Positions 44,543 to 53,129 of a stretch of DNA of 64,000 bases are shown in pieces. The notes beneath the pieces are model-generated. The model was given only the letters and a program-made list of their open reading frames with translations. It searched no databases and was not told the DNA's origin. Position 1 is the first letter of the stretch. Each line of letters begins with the position of its first letter. Made by a program: the position numbers and the translations under genes. The stretch is from Acidimicrobiales bacterium (lineage in GTDB: Bacteria; Actinomycetota; Acidimicrobiia; Acidimicrobiales; Iamiaceae): contig JAUJNP010000002.1 of assembly GCA_030448105.1 (NCBI GenBank), positions 145,290 through 209,289 of the forward strand, written 5' to 3'.

Positions 44543-45742
44543 CTAGCGGCGGGGGAGCTTGATGGCGCGGTCGGCGATGATGTTCTTCTGCACCTCGGTG
44601 GCGCCGGCGCCGATCGAGGTGAACCGCTGCCACGGGTAGTTGTGGGCGGCGTGGCCCCCGGCCACCGCGTCGGGCCCGCCCTTGGCCAGCACGCCCATCG
44701 GCCCGAGCACGTCGACGTAGAGCTCGGCCAGAGCCTGGGACAGGTGGCTCCACTGCAGCTTGGCGATCGGCACCTCGGGCCAGGTCTTCTCTCCCTTCAG
44801 CACCTTGGAGAGGGCCCGGGCGTTGAGCAACCGGGTCAGCTCGACCTGGGTGTACATGCGGGCGATGCGCTCGCGGATGCCGGGGTCGGCCAAGGCGCCC
44901 GGGTTGTGGGTGCGGGCGATGGCCACCATGGAGTCGAGCTCGGCCCGCAGGCCTATGGCCAGCCCCCCGGTGCCGACCCGTTCGTGGGTGAGGGTGCCCA
45001 TGGCCACGTTCCAACCCTCGCCCTCGCTGCCGAGGCGGTAGGCCACCGGCAGACGGGCGTCGGTGAACACGACCTCGTCGAACATGGCTTCGCCGGTGAT
45101 CTCCCGGATTGGGTTGCACTTCACGCCGTCGACGTGCAGATCGACGATCAGGGCGGTGATGCCCTCGTGCTTGGCCCCCCGGGCGATGGCGTCGGGGTCG
45201 GTGCGCACGAGAAACAGGCCCCACCGGGCCAGGTGGGCGGTGGAGATCCAGATCTTGGTGCCGTTGACCACGTACTCATCGCCGTCGGCCACCGCGGTGG
45301 TGCGCAGGTTGGCCAGGTCGCTGCCGGCCTGGGGCTCGGTGAAGCCCTGGCACCAGTGCTCGGAGGCGTCGAGGATCCCGGGCAGCCAACGCTGCTTCTG
45401 CTCGTCGGTGCCCCAGCGGATGATCATGGGGCCGATCTGCCAGATGCCGTTGGCGTTGTAGATGCCCGGCGTCCTGGCCTTGGCCATCACCTCGGAGTAG
45501 ATGACGTTCTGCATGGTGGTGGCTTCCCGGCCACCCCACTCCACCGGCCAGTTGATGGCGGCCCAGCGGCCCTCGTTGAGCCGGCGCTGCCACGCCTGGC
45601 GCCGCGCCATGGTGCGGGTGGTGAGGTCGGAGTGCTCATCGCCGATCTCCCCCTGGTCGACGAAGTCACCGAGGTTGGCGTCGAGCCACTCCTGCAACTC
45701 GGTCCGGAAGGCCTCGTCCTCGGGGCCGTAGGCGAAGTCCAC
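44543..45742 (-). CDS. Acyl-CoA dehydrogenase, catalytic-type
   Basis: 399 residues: FTEPQAGSDLANL FAD/substrate motif, KIWISTAHLARWG, C-terminal GAGATEVQKNIIADRAIKLPRR. It is divergent from another ACAD gene (45805) across operator 45774-45789. The partner lacks the complete FAD motif, so the two may form an alpha2beta2 enzyme. Confidence 0.93.
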   Translation of the reverse strand: MDFAYGPEDEAFRTELQEWLDANLGDFVDQGEIGDEHSDLTTRTMARRQAWQRRLNEGRWAAINWPVEWGGREATTMQNVIYSEVMAKARTPGIYNANGIWQIGPMIIRWGTDEQKQRWLPGILDASEHWCQGFTEPQAGSDLANLRTTAVADGDEYVVNGTKIWISTAHLARWGLFLVRTDPDAIARGAKHEGITALIVDLHVDGVKCNPIREITGEAMFDEVVFTDARLPVAYRLGSEGEGWNVAMGTLTHERVGTGGLAIGLRAELDSMVAIARTHNPGALADPGIRERIARMYTQVELTRLLNARALSKVLKGEKTWPEVPIAKLQWSHLSQALAELYVDVLGPMGVLAKGGPDAVAGGHAAHNYPWQRFTSIGAGATEVQKNIIADRAIKLPRR

Positions 45743-45773
45743 GCCCGCAAGCTACCGGGCCGCCGGGCCGCCG

Positions 45774-45789
45774 ACTAACACGGGCGTCA
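45774..45789. promoter_or_regulatory. Operator copy 7, divergent ACAD promoter
   Basis: The minus strand reads TGACGCCCGTGTTAGT (15 of 16 consensus positions). It is the only sizeable element between two divergent ACAD genes. Confidence 0.78.
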
Positions 45790-45804
45790 CCTATGGTGCC
45801 CGGC

Positions 45805-46905
45805 GTGGACTTCACCTTCAGCGACGAGCAGGAGGCCCTTCGCACGGTGGCCCGCTCCTTCCTCGCCGCCGAGGCGCCCCCGGCCTACGTGCGGGCCATG
45901 ATCGACGACGACCGCGGCTTCACCGACGAGTTCTGGGACCGGACCGTCGACCTGGGCTGGCCCGGCCTGCTCATCCCGGAAGCTCACGGCGGCGCCGGCC
46001 TCGGGCTGCTGGAAGCGGTGGTGCTGAGCGAGGAGATGGGCGCCCTGCCGCTGCCCGGGCCGTGGTTCTCCTCTGCGGTCTGCGCCACCCTCATGGCGCT
46101 GCGGCTCGACGACGCCGGAGTGCTCGACGACCTCGCCGCCGGGCGCCTGCGGGCCACGGTGGCGCTCGAGGAGGGCGGCGCCGGCGACCCCCTCGACGCG
46201 ATCTCGTGCGCGGCCCGGCCGGACGGCGACTCCTGGGTGCTCGACGGGGTGAAGCCGCTGGTGCTCGACGGCCACACCGCGGAGGTCGCCTACGTGGTCG
46301 CCCGCGACGGTGACGGCCTGGCCGCCTTCGCCGTCGACCGGCCCGAGGGCGAGCTGGTCCCCTCCCTCGACGTCACCCGCAAGACGGCGCGGCTCGCCCT
46401 CGACGGCCGCCGCGCCCGGAGGGTCGGCCCCCCCGGCGACCAGCGGGCCCTGCTGGCCCGCGTCGTCGACGACATCGGTGTGGCCCTGTGCGCCGAGAGC
46501 GTGGGCGCGTGCGACCGGGCCCTGGCCATGGCCACCGAGTACGCCAAGGACCGGGTGCAGTTCGACCGGCCCATCGCCACCTTCCAGGTGATCAAGCACA
46601 AGATCGTCGACATGCTCCACCAGCTCGAGCTGGCCCGGGTGGCCGCGCACTTCGCGGCGTGGGCCAGCCAGGTCGACGATCCGCAACGGGAGGCGGCGGC
46701 CGCCCAGTGCAAGGGGTTCGTGGCCGAGGCCGCCACCATGATCACCGGAGAGAACATCCAGGTGCACGGGGGCATGGGCTTCACCTGGGACATCGACTGC
46801 CACCTGCTGTTCCGGCGGGTCAAGGCCGACGACGTGCTCTTCGGCCGCCAGGGTTGGCAGCGCCAACGGCTGGCCGACCTGGTGCTCGGCACGGTGGCGA
46901 CGTGA
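45805..46905 (+). CDS. Acyl-CoA dehydrogenase, short subunit type
   Basis: 366 residues from GTG 45805: DFTFSDEQEALRTVARSF, EYAKDRVQFDRPIATFQVIKH, HGGMGFTWDIDCHLLFRR. Like the protein at 34061 it reads ALEEGGAG where catalytic ACADs have the T/S-E-P-GSD motif. GTG was chosen because TATGGT (45792-45797) lies seven bases upstream; ATG 45793 would add four residues and overlap this -10 box. Coupled to the P450 by GTGA overlap. Confidence 0.9.
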   Translation: MDFTFSDEQEALRTVARSFLAAEAPPAYVRAMIDDDRGFTDEFWDRTVDLGWPGLLIPEAHGGAGLGLLEAVVLSEEMGALPLPGPWFSSAVCATLMALRLDDAGVLDDLAAGRLRATVALEEGGAGDPLDAISCAARPDGDSWVLDGVKPLVLDGHTAEVAYVVARDGDGLAAFAVDRPEGELVPSLDVTRKTARLALDGRRARRVGPPGDQRALLARVVDDIGVALCAESVGACDRALAMATEYAKDRVQFDRPIATFQVIKHKIVDMLHQLELARVAAHFAAWASQVDDPQREAAAAQCKGFVAEAATMITGENIQVHGGMGFTWDIDCHLLFRRVKADDVLFGRQGWQRQRLADLVLGTVAT

Positions 46906-48158
46906 CCGATGTCTCCGCCCGCCCGCTCTCCATCGCCGACCCCCAGTTCTGGTGGCGGCCGCTGGCCGACCGCATGGCCGACTTCGCCGAGCTCCGGGCG
47001 GCCGGGCCCTTCACCCGGGCGGAGATCACCCACCCGCTCACCGGCGAGCAGGAGGCGTTCTACGCCGTCACCCGCTTCGACGAGGTGAACGAGATCAGCC
47101 GGCGGCCCCAGACCTTCTGCTCGGGACGGGGCTCCACCTCGATCCTCGACATGCCCGCCGAAGCGCTGGAGTTCTTCGGGTCGTTCATCACCATGGACGA
47201 CCCCCGCCACGCCCGGCTCCGGGGCATCGTCGCCCGGGAGTTCACCCCTCGCCGGCTCCAAGGCCTCATCGACTCCGTCGATCTGATCTGCGCCGAGCTC
47301 ATCGACGCCATCTGCGAGCAGGGCGAGGTGGACCTGGTCGAATCCATCTCGGCACCGTTCCCGCTGCTCGTCATCTGCGACATGATGGGCATCCCCCGCA
47401 GCGAGTTCCGCACCGTGCTCGACGCCACCAACGTCATCCTCGGCGCCGGAGACCCGGAGATGACCGGGAGCGACGACCTGCTGGGTGCCTTGTTTGGGGC
47501 GGGCATGACGCTCACCAACCTCATGGGCGAGCTGGCCGAGGAGCGCCGCCGGAACCCCACCGACGACCTCACCTCGGCACTGGTGCACAGCGCCACCGAC
47601 GAGGAGCTGCTGGCCCCCGAGGACCTCGGGCCCTTCTTCATCCTCCTCGCCGTCGCCGGCAACGACACCACCCGCACCGCCACCAGCCTGGCCATGGACT
47701 TCCTCGGCAAGCACCCGGACCAGCGCCGGGTCTGGCAGCAGGACCTGGAGCACGTCACCGCCACCGCGGTCGAGGAGATCGTGCGTTACGCCTCCCCGGT
47801 GGTGTTCATGCGTCGCACCGCCACCGAGCCGGTCACGCTCTCGGGCCAGGACTTCGACGAGGGCGACAAGTTCGTCCTCTTCTACGGGGCCGCCAACCGC
47901 GACCCGCTCGTGTTCGACGACCCCGAGCAGTTCGACGTCCGGCGCCACCCGAACCCCCACGTCGGCTTCGGCGGACCCGGCCCCCACTTCTGCCTCGGCG
48001 CCCACCTCGCCCGCCGGGAGCTGGCGATCGTCTTCCGGCAGCTCCTGACCCGCCTGCCCGACATCGAGCCGGCCGGGGAGCCCGAGTACCTCCAGGCCGC
48101 CGGCATCCCCCTCGTCGGTGGCATCAAGCGCCTCCCGGTGAGGTTCACGCCGTGCTGA
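46902..48158 (+). CDS. Cytochrome P450, CYP125/CYP142-like
   Basis: 418 residues. I-helix AGNDTT is at 252-257, and heme loop FGGPGPHFCLG has ligand Cys364. The sequences FSSGRGSTS-like (CSGRGSTSILD) and FITMDDPRHARLRGIV resemble mycobacterial P450s that oxidise the cholesterol side chain; this specificity is inference. It is translationally coupled to an ACAD. The stop codon lies inside the first unit of a hairpin repeat. Confidence 0.93.
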   Translation: MTDVSARPLSIADPQFWWRPLADRMADFAELRAAGPFTRAEITHPLTGEQEAFYAVTRFDEVNEISRRPQTFCSGRGSTSILDMPAEALEFFGSFITMDDPRHARLRGIVAREFTPRRLQGLIDSVDLICAELIDAICEQGEVDLVESISAPFPLLVICDMMGIPRSEFRTVLDATNVILGAGDPEMTGSDDLLGALFGAGMTLTNLMGELAEERRRNPTDDLTSALVHSATDEELLAPEDLGPFFILLAVAGNDTTRTATSLAMDFLGKHPDQRRVWQQDLEHVTATAVEEIVRYASPVVFMRRTATEPVTLSGQDFDEGDKFVLFYGAANRDPLVFDDPEQFDVRRHPNPHVGFGGPGPHFCLGAHLARRELAIVFRQLLTRLPDIEPAGEPEYLQAAGIPLVGGIKRLPVRFTPC

Positions 48159-48475
48159 CTGGCTCCTCCTCCGCTTCGCTCCCCCGGAGCGGCTTCGCCA
48201 TCCGGCTGTCATCCGTACCGCTGCTCCGCCTGGCGGCTGCGCAGCGCTGACTGGCTCCTCCTCCGCTTCGCTCCCCCGGAGCGGCTTCGCCATCCGGCTG
48301 TACCGTACCGCTGCTCCGCCTGGCGGCTGCGCAGCGCTGACTGGCTCCTCCTCCGCTTCGTCTCCCGGAGCGGCTTCGCCGTGCTGACTGGCCCTCCTCC
48401 GCTTCGCTCCCCGGAGCGGCTTCGCCATCCGGCTGTCATCCGTACCGCTGCTCCGCCTGGCGGCTGCGCAGCGCC
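48154..48475. repeat. Hairpin-rich tandem repeat block, about 3.5 units of 90-92 bp
   Basis: Units starting GCTGACTGGCTCCTCCTCCG begin at 48154, 48246, 48336 (truncated) and 48383. Each full unit carries the hairpin CTCCGCTTCGCTCCCCCGGAG and the segment GCTGCTCCGCCTGGCGG-CTGCGCAGC. The latter is the reverse complement of the core in the 18212-18410 block, with one base missing. The block separates convergent P450 and fused ACAD genes. Confidence 0.88.
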
Positions 48476-48479
48476 AGGT

Positions 48480-50687
48480 TTAGGCGCCGGGCTCGGGGTC
48501 GCGGGGGAGGCCGAGGAGGCGCTCGCCGATGACGTTGCGCTGGATCTCACTGGTGCCGCCGGCGATGGTGAGACACCGATTGGCGAGGAAGCCGAAGGTC
48601 CACTGCCCGGCCGCCCCCATCGTGGTGGCTCCCTCCGGTCCGAGCAGCGAGAGCCCGAGCTCCTGGGTGCGCTGGTCGTGCTCGACGCCGAGCAGCTTGC
48701 GCACGCTCGCCTCCGGGCCGGGCGCCGCCCCCGACACCGACCGGTGGGTGGAGCGCAGGCCGAGCACGGCCACGCTGTGGGCCTCGGCCACGAGCGCGCC
48801 GAGCTGGTCGAGCAGCAGCGGATCAGGGTGGAGCTGGCCTTCGGCTATGCGATCGGAAACGAGGCCCAGCAGCGCCTCGATGCCGCCCCCGAACGAGGAG
48901 CCCCGACCCATGGCGACCCGCTCGTTGGCCAGAGTGGTGCGGGCCAGCGGCCAGCCGCCGTCGACCTCGCCGATCACGCAGTCGTCGGGCACGAACACGT
49001 CGTCGAGGAACACTTCGTTGAACATGGCCAGGCCGGTGAGCTCGCGCAGCGGGCGGATGTCGATGCCGGGGCTCTGCATGTCGACGACCACGTAGGTGAT
49101 GCCGAGGTGCTTGGGGGCCGCCGGGTTGCTGCGGACCAGGCAGATCCCCCAGTCGGCCTGGTCGGCCATCGTGGTCCAGACCTTCTGACCGTTGAGCAGC
49201 CACCCACCGTCGGTGCGGGTGGCGCTGGTGGTGAGGGCGGCCAGGTCCGAGCCGGCCTCGGGCTCGCTGAAGAGCTGACACCAGGAGATCTCGCCGAGGA
49301 GGGTGGGGCGCACCCACCGCTCCTGCTGCTCGACGGTGCCGTGGACCGCGATGGTCGGCGCCGCCCACGCACCGACCTGCAGGTGGGGCAGACGGATGCG
49401 GGCCCGGTGCAGCTCCTCGTCGATCACGAGCTGCTCGACTGCGGAAGCGTCCCTGCCCCACGGTGGAGGCCAGTGGGGCACGAGATACCCGCCGCCGACC
49501 ACCCTCGACCGCTGGTCCTCGGCCGGCCCGGCGGCGACCTCGTCGGCGAAGGCCCGCACCTCGGCCAGGACCCGCTCGGCCTCGGCGGGCAGGTCGAGGG
49601 TGAGCCGGCGGCGGGCGCCGGCGAGGGCGGCGGGGGCGGGGACCTGCCGCCAGGGCGACGCCCCGCCCAGGAGTTGGCGCAGCGCCATCGCCCGCCGGAG
49701 GTAGAGGTGGGCGTCGTGCTCCCATGTGAAGCCGATCCCACCCAGCACCTGGATGCAGTCCTTCGCCACACGGGCGAAGGCATCGAGGGCGACGGCGCCG
49801 GCGGCCGCAGCCGACAGCGCCGCCTCGTCGGCTCCGACCTCGCCGGCGTCGAGGGCCATGGCCGCGTCCCACGCCACCGCGCGGGCCTGCTCGACCGCCA
49901 CCAGCATGTCGGCGCACCGGTGCTTGACCGCCTGGAACTGCCCGATGGGCCGGCCGAACTGGCGGCGCACGGCGGCGTAGGCCGACGCCGTCTCGACGCA
50001 CCAGGCCGCTCCCCCGGCGCACTCCGCCGCCGCCAGCGCCGCCCCCAGCGCCTCGACGCGGGCGCGGGTGAGGGTAGGCAGATGGTTGTCGGGGCCGACG
50101 TCGACGGCTGCCAGCTCGATCGCCGCGAGGCGCCGGGTGGGGTCGAGCGAGTCGAGCGCCCGCACCGCCCCGGCCCCGCGGGGCAGGGCGTACCAGCGCT
50201 CCTCCTCGCCCACCAACACCGGCGCCACCAGCACGTCGGCCAGGGCGCCGCACAGCACCGGTGCGGCGGTGCCCGTCACCTGCACCGTGCCGTCGGCCGC
50301 GGCCCGTCCGTCGAGAGGTGGACGCAGCGCGACCGACCCCACCATCCGCCCCGCCGCCAGCTCGGCGAGGAGGCTGGACCCACCACCACCATCGCGGATG
50401 GCGGCGCTGGCCCACATCGTCGGCAGCGCCGGGCCGGGCGCCGCCACCCGCCCGAGCTCCTCCACCACCACGGCCAGTTCACCGAAGCCGTAGCCCTCGC
50501 CGCCGTCGGCTTCGGACAGGTGCAGTCCGAGCCAGCCGAGCGCCGCCATCTCGGCCCAGAAGGGGGGCAGCTCCTCGGCCTCGGCGTCGATGGCGGCTCG
50601 AGCCACGGCCGGGGGGCAGCGGGCGGCGCTGAACCGGCGGGCGGCGTCGAGGAGGGCGAGGTGGTCCTCGCCGATGGCGATGCTCAC
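48480..50687 (-). CDS. Fused double acyl-CoA dehydrogenase, FadE34-like
   Basis: 735 residues with two ACAD units in one chain. The N-terminal unit (about 1-350) has RRQFGRPIGQFQAVKHR and LGGIGFTWEHDAHLYLRRA and lacks the full FAD motif. The C-terminal unit (about 370-735) has FSEPEAGSDLAALT, KVWTTMADQADWG and GGTSEIQRNVIGERLLG. FadE34 of mycobacteria, a steroid side-chain ACAD, has this fused alpha-beta form (family knowledge); the substrate here is inference. Operator 50702-50717 lies upstream. Confidence 0.92.
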   Translation of the reverse strand: MSIAIGEDHLALLDAARRFSAARCPPAVARAAIDAEAEELPPFWAEMAALGWLGLHLSEADGGEGYGFGELAVVVEELGRVAAPGPALPTMWASAAIRDGGGGSSLLAELAAGRMVGSVALRPPLDGRAAADGTVQVTGTAAPVLCGALADVLVAPVLVGEEERWYALPRGAGAVRALDSLDPTRRLAAIELAAVDVGPDNHLPTLTRARVEALGAALAAAECAGGAAWCVETASAYAAVRRQFGRPIGQFQAVKHRCADMLVAVEQARAVAWDAAMALDAGEVGADEAALSAAAAGAVALDAFARVAKDCIQVLGGIGFTWEHDAHLYLRRAMALRQLLGGASPWRQVPAPAALAGARRRLTLDLPAEAERVLAEVRAFADEVAAGPAEDQRSRVVGGGYLVPHWPPPWGRDASAVEQLVIDEELHRARIRLPHLQVGAWAAPTIAVHGTVEQQERWVRPTLLGEISWCQLFSEPEAGSDLAALTTSATRTDGGWLLNGQKVWTTMADQADWGICLVRSNPAAPKHLGITYVVVDMQSPGIDIRPLRELTGLAMFNEVFLDDVFVPDDCVIGEVDGGWPLARTTLANERVAMGRGSSFGGGIEALLGLVSDRIAEGQLHPDPLLLDQLGALVAEAHSVAVLGLRSTHRSVSGAAPGPEASVRKLLGVEHDQRTQELGLSLLGPEGATTMGAAGQWTFGFLANRCLTIAGGTSEIQRNVIGERLLGLPRDPEPGA

Positions 50688-50701
50688 GTGCGCCCTCTTC
50701 T

Positions 50702-50717
50702 TCTAACGATCGTGTCA
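50702..50717. promoter_or_regulatory. Operator copy 8, divergent promoter
   Basis: The minus strand reads TGACACGATCGTTAGA, a full match. It lies between the fused ACAD gene and the crotonase-thiolase operon. Confidence 0.8.
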
Positions 50718-50750
50718 CGTTAGCGGCCGCGGCGATTACCCTACGGGCGC

Positions 50751-51560
50751 ATGCCGATCCACTACGAGCAGGTGGGCGGGCACGTGGCCCGCATCACCAT
50801 CGACCGGCCCGAAGCGCGCAACGCCCTCGACCTGCACCACTTCCGCGACCTGGCCAACGCGTGGCGCCGCTTCCGTGACGACCCCGACGACTGGGTGGCG
50901 GTCATCACCGGCGTGGATCGCAGCTTCATGGCCGGTGCCGACCTCAAGACCTACATCCCCCAGATCACCGCCCTCCAGCAGGAGATCAACGCCGGTGGGG
51001 TGGACGAGATAGACGGTTGCAAGCTGCGCGACGGCACCGACGCCGTGCTGCGCAGCCTCAAGATCTACAAGCCGATCATCGCCGCCGTGAACGGCGCCTG
51101 CGTGGCCGGCGGCATGGAGATGCTCGGGGGCATCGACATCCGCCTCGCCACCGAGCAGGCCACCTTCGGGGTCATGGAGCCGAAGCGGGGGCTGTTCGCC
51201 GGAGGTGGCACCACCGTGCGCCTCCCCCGCCAGCTGGCCTTCCCGGCGGCCATGGAGTTCCTGCTCACCGCCGAGGCCTTCCCCGCGTCGCGGGCGCTCG
51301 AGCTGGGGCTGCTCAACGAGATCGTGGACGAGGGCGACCTGGCCGAGCGGGCGCTCTGGTGGGCGGCGCGGATCAACGCCAACGCCCCGCTGGCCGTGCA
51401 GGCCACCAAGGAGAGCGTGCTCCGCGGCCTGGCCGTCGAGCAGCGCGAGGCCTACCGGATCGAGAGCGAGCTGGCCGGGAAGATCTTCTCGAGCGAAGAC
51501 GCCAAGGAGGGTCCCCGCGCCTTCGCCGAGAAGCGCGACCCGGTGTGGACGGGGCGATGA
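50751..51560 (+). CDS. Enoyl-CoA hydratase/isomerase
   Basis: 269-residue crotonase. The oxyanion-hole segment SFMAGADLK is at 58-66, NGACVAGGMEMLGG forms the second, and MEPKRGLFAGGGTT the catalytic turn. ATG lies eight bases after TACCCT (50737-50742), likely leaderless. First of three coupled genes with two thiolase-fold proteins; typical beta-oxidation step 2. Confidence 0.93.
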   Translation: MPIHYEQVGGHVARITIDRPEARNALDLHHFRDLANAWRRFRDDPDDWVAVITGVDRSFMAGADLKTYIPQITALQQEINAGGVDEIDGCKLRDGTDAVLRSLKIYKPIIAAVNGACVAGGMEMLGGIDIRLATEQATFGVMEPKRGLFAGGGTTVRLPRQLAFPAAMEFLLTAEAFPASRALELGLLNEIVDEGDLAERALWWAARINANAPLAVQATKESVLRGLAVEQREAYRIESELAGKIFSSEDAKEGPRAFAEKRDPVWTGR

Positions 51561-53065
51561 ACACCGTCGACCCCCGCACGCCCTGCCTCATAGGCGTGGC
51601 GCAGCGGACCGTCCGCCCCGCCGACGGACCGGCGCCCGAGCCGCTCGTGCTCTGGGAGGACGTCTGCCGGGCCGCTGCCGCCGACGCGGTGCCCAGCGGC
51701 GCCGACCGGGTGCTCGGCGCGGCCGACAGCCTCCAGGTGGTGTACTGCATGAGCTGGCCCTATGACCGGCCGGTCGACCGCCTGGCCGATGCCCTCGGCG
51801 TGGCGCCGAGCCACCGGCTCTACTCCGGGATCGGTGGCACCACCCCCCAGGTCCTCGTGCAGGGCGCCGCCGGCGCCATCCTCGACGGCGAGCTCGACCT
51901 CGCCTTCATCACCGGGGCCGAGGCCCTCCACACCAAGCGCCAGGCCAAGAAGGCGGGAGAACGCCTGGCCTGGAGCCACCGGGCGGCCCAGCCGGCGCCG
52001 TTCCCGTTCGAGGCGCCGTTCCACCCGGCTGAGGTGGCCCACGAGGTCTTCCAGGCGTGGCTGACCTTCCCGGTGTTCGACGTCGCCCGCCGGGCCCGCC
52101 TGGGCGTGCGGCCGGGCGACTACCTCGACGCCCTCGGCGAGCTGATGGCGCCGCTCAGCGAGGTGGCGGCCACCAACCCCCACGCCTGGTTCCCCGAGCG
52201 CCGCACCGCCATCGAGCTGTCCACGCCCACCGCCGAGAACCGCATGGTCGGCTTCCCGTACACCAAGTCGATGGTGGCGGTCATGGACGTGGACATGGCC
52301 GCCACCGTGATCGTGGCCAGCCACGCCAAGGCCGACGAGCTGGGGGTGCCCCCCGAGCGCCGCGTGTACCTCCGGGGCTGGTGCTCGGGCAACGATCCCG
52401 TCTACCTGGCCGAGCATCCCGACCTCTCGGCGTCGCCGGCCATGGCCGCGGCCGGCGCCGAGGCCCTGCGGTGCGCGGGCGCAGCGGTCGACGACGTGGC
52501 CCACCTCGACCTCTACAGCTGCTTCGCCAGCTCGCTGCACCTGGCGTGCGACGCCTTCGGCCTGGCCCCCGACGACCACCGCGGCCTCACCGTCACCGGC
52601 GGCCTCCCCTTCGCCGGCGGCGCCGGCAGCAACTACATGCTCCACAGCATCGCCACCATGGCCGACGTGCTCCGGGAGGACACCGGCTCGTTCGGGCTCG
52701 TCACCGGCGTCGGCATGCACATGACCAAGCACGCCTTCGGCCTGTACTCCACCGCCCCTCCCCCGGTCGGTCGCGTCGAGCGTCCCGACCAGGCCGGCGT
52801 GCAGGCCCGGCTCGACGCGTTGGCGCCGGTCGCCATCATCCAGCGCCACGAGGGCTCCGCCCGGGTCGCCAGCTACACCGTCGCCCACGACCGCGGCGGC
52901 GAACCGGAGTGGGGCCTCGTGCTGGCCGACCTGCCCGACGGCAGCCGCGCCTACGCCCGCGTGGAGGACGGCGCTCTCCTCGCCGACCTCGAGGCGACCG
53001 AGTGGGTGGGGACGGCCGTCGACCTCGTGCCCGGCTCCGGCGCCGTCAACCTGGTCAAGGCATGA
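51557..53065 (+). CDS. Thiolase-like protein with C-terminal extension, active-site residues missing
   Basis: 502 residues. The thiolase fold is recognised from LIGVAQRTVRP, FITGAEALHTKRQAKK, DVAHLDLYSCF and TGGLPFAGGAGSNY. The nucleophilic Cys region reads YSGIGGTTPQVL (about 90-100) and the His loop lacks GHP, so thiolysis is unlikely. The last ~110 residues (VASYTVAHDRGG, VLADLPDGSRAYAR) look like an OB-fold, as if a DUF35-type partner were fused. ATGA overlap with the crotonase. Comparable ~500-residue proteins exist in mycobacteria, without a function known to me. Confidence 0.85.
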   Translation: MNTVDPRTPCLIGVAQRTVRPADGPAPEPLVLWEDVCRAAAADAVPSGADRVLGAADSLQVVYCMSWPYDRPVDRLADALGVAPSHRLYSGIGGTTPQVLVQGAAGAILDGELDLAFITGAEALHTKRQAKKAGERLAWSHRAAQPAPFPFEAPFHPAEVAHEVFQAWLTFPVFDVARRARLGVRPGDYLDALGELMAPLSEVAATNPHAWFPERRTAIELSTPTAENRMVGFPYTKSMVAVMDVDMAATVIVASHAKADELGVPPERRVYLRGWCSGNDPVYLAEHPDLSASPAMAAAGAEALRCAGAAVDDVAHLDLYSCFASSLHLACDAFGLAPDDHRGLTVTGGLPFAGGAGSNYMLHSIATMADVLREDTGSFGLVTGVGMHMTKHAFGLYSTAPPPVGRVERPDQAGVQARLDALAPVAIIQRHEGSARVASYTVAHDRGGEPEWGLVLADLPDGSRAYARVEDGALLADLEATEWVGTAVDLVPGSGAVNLVKA

Positions 53066-53116
53066 CCCCAACCCGCCAACAGCCCCAACCCGCCAACAGC
53101 CCTAACCCGCCAATAG
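53066..53116. repeat. 17-bp tandem repeat, three copies
   Basis: CCCCAACCCGCCAACAG occurs at 53066 and 53083, and with two changes at 53100. It fills the gap between the thiolase-like gene and the thiolase ribosome site (AAGGAG, 53118-53123). Confidence 0.9.
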
Positions 53117-53129
53117 CAAGGAGCGACTC

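Noticed and set aside
48154..48475. CRISPR array
   Set aside because: Period is 90-92 bp with one truncated unit, whole units are repeated without unique spacers, and no cas genes are near.
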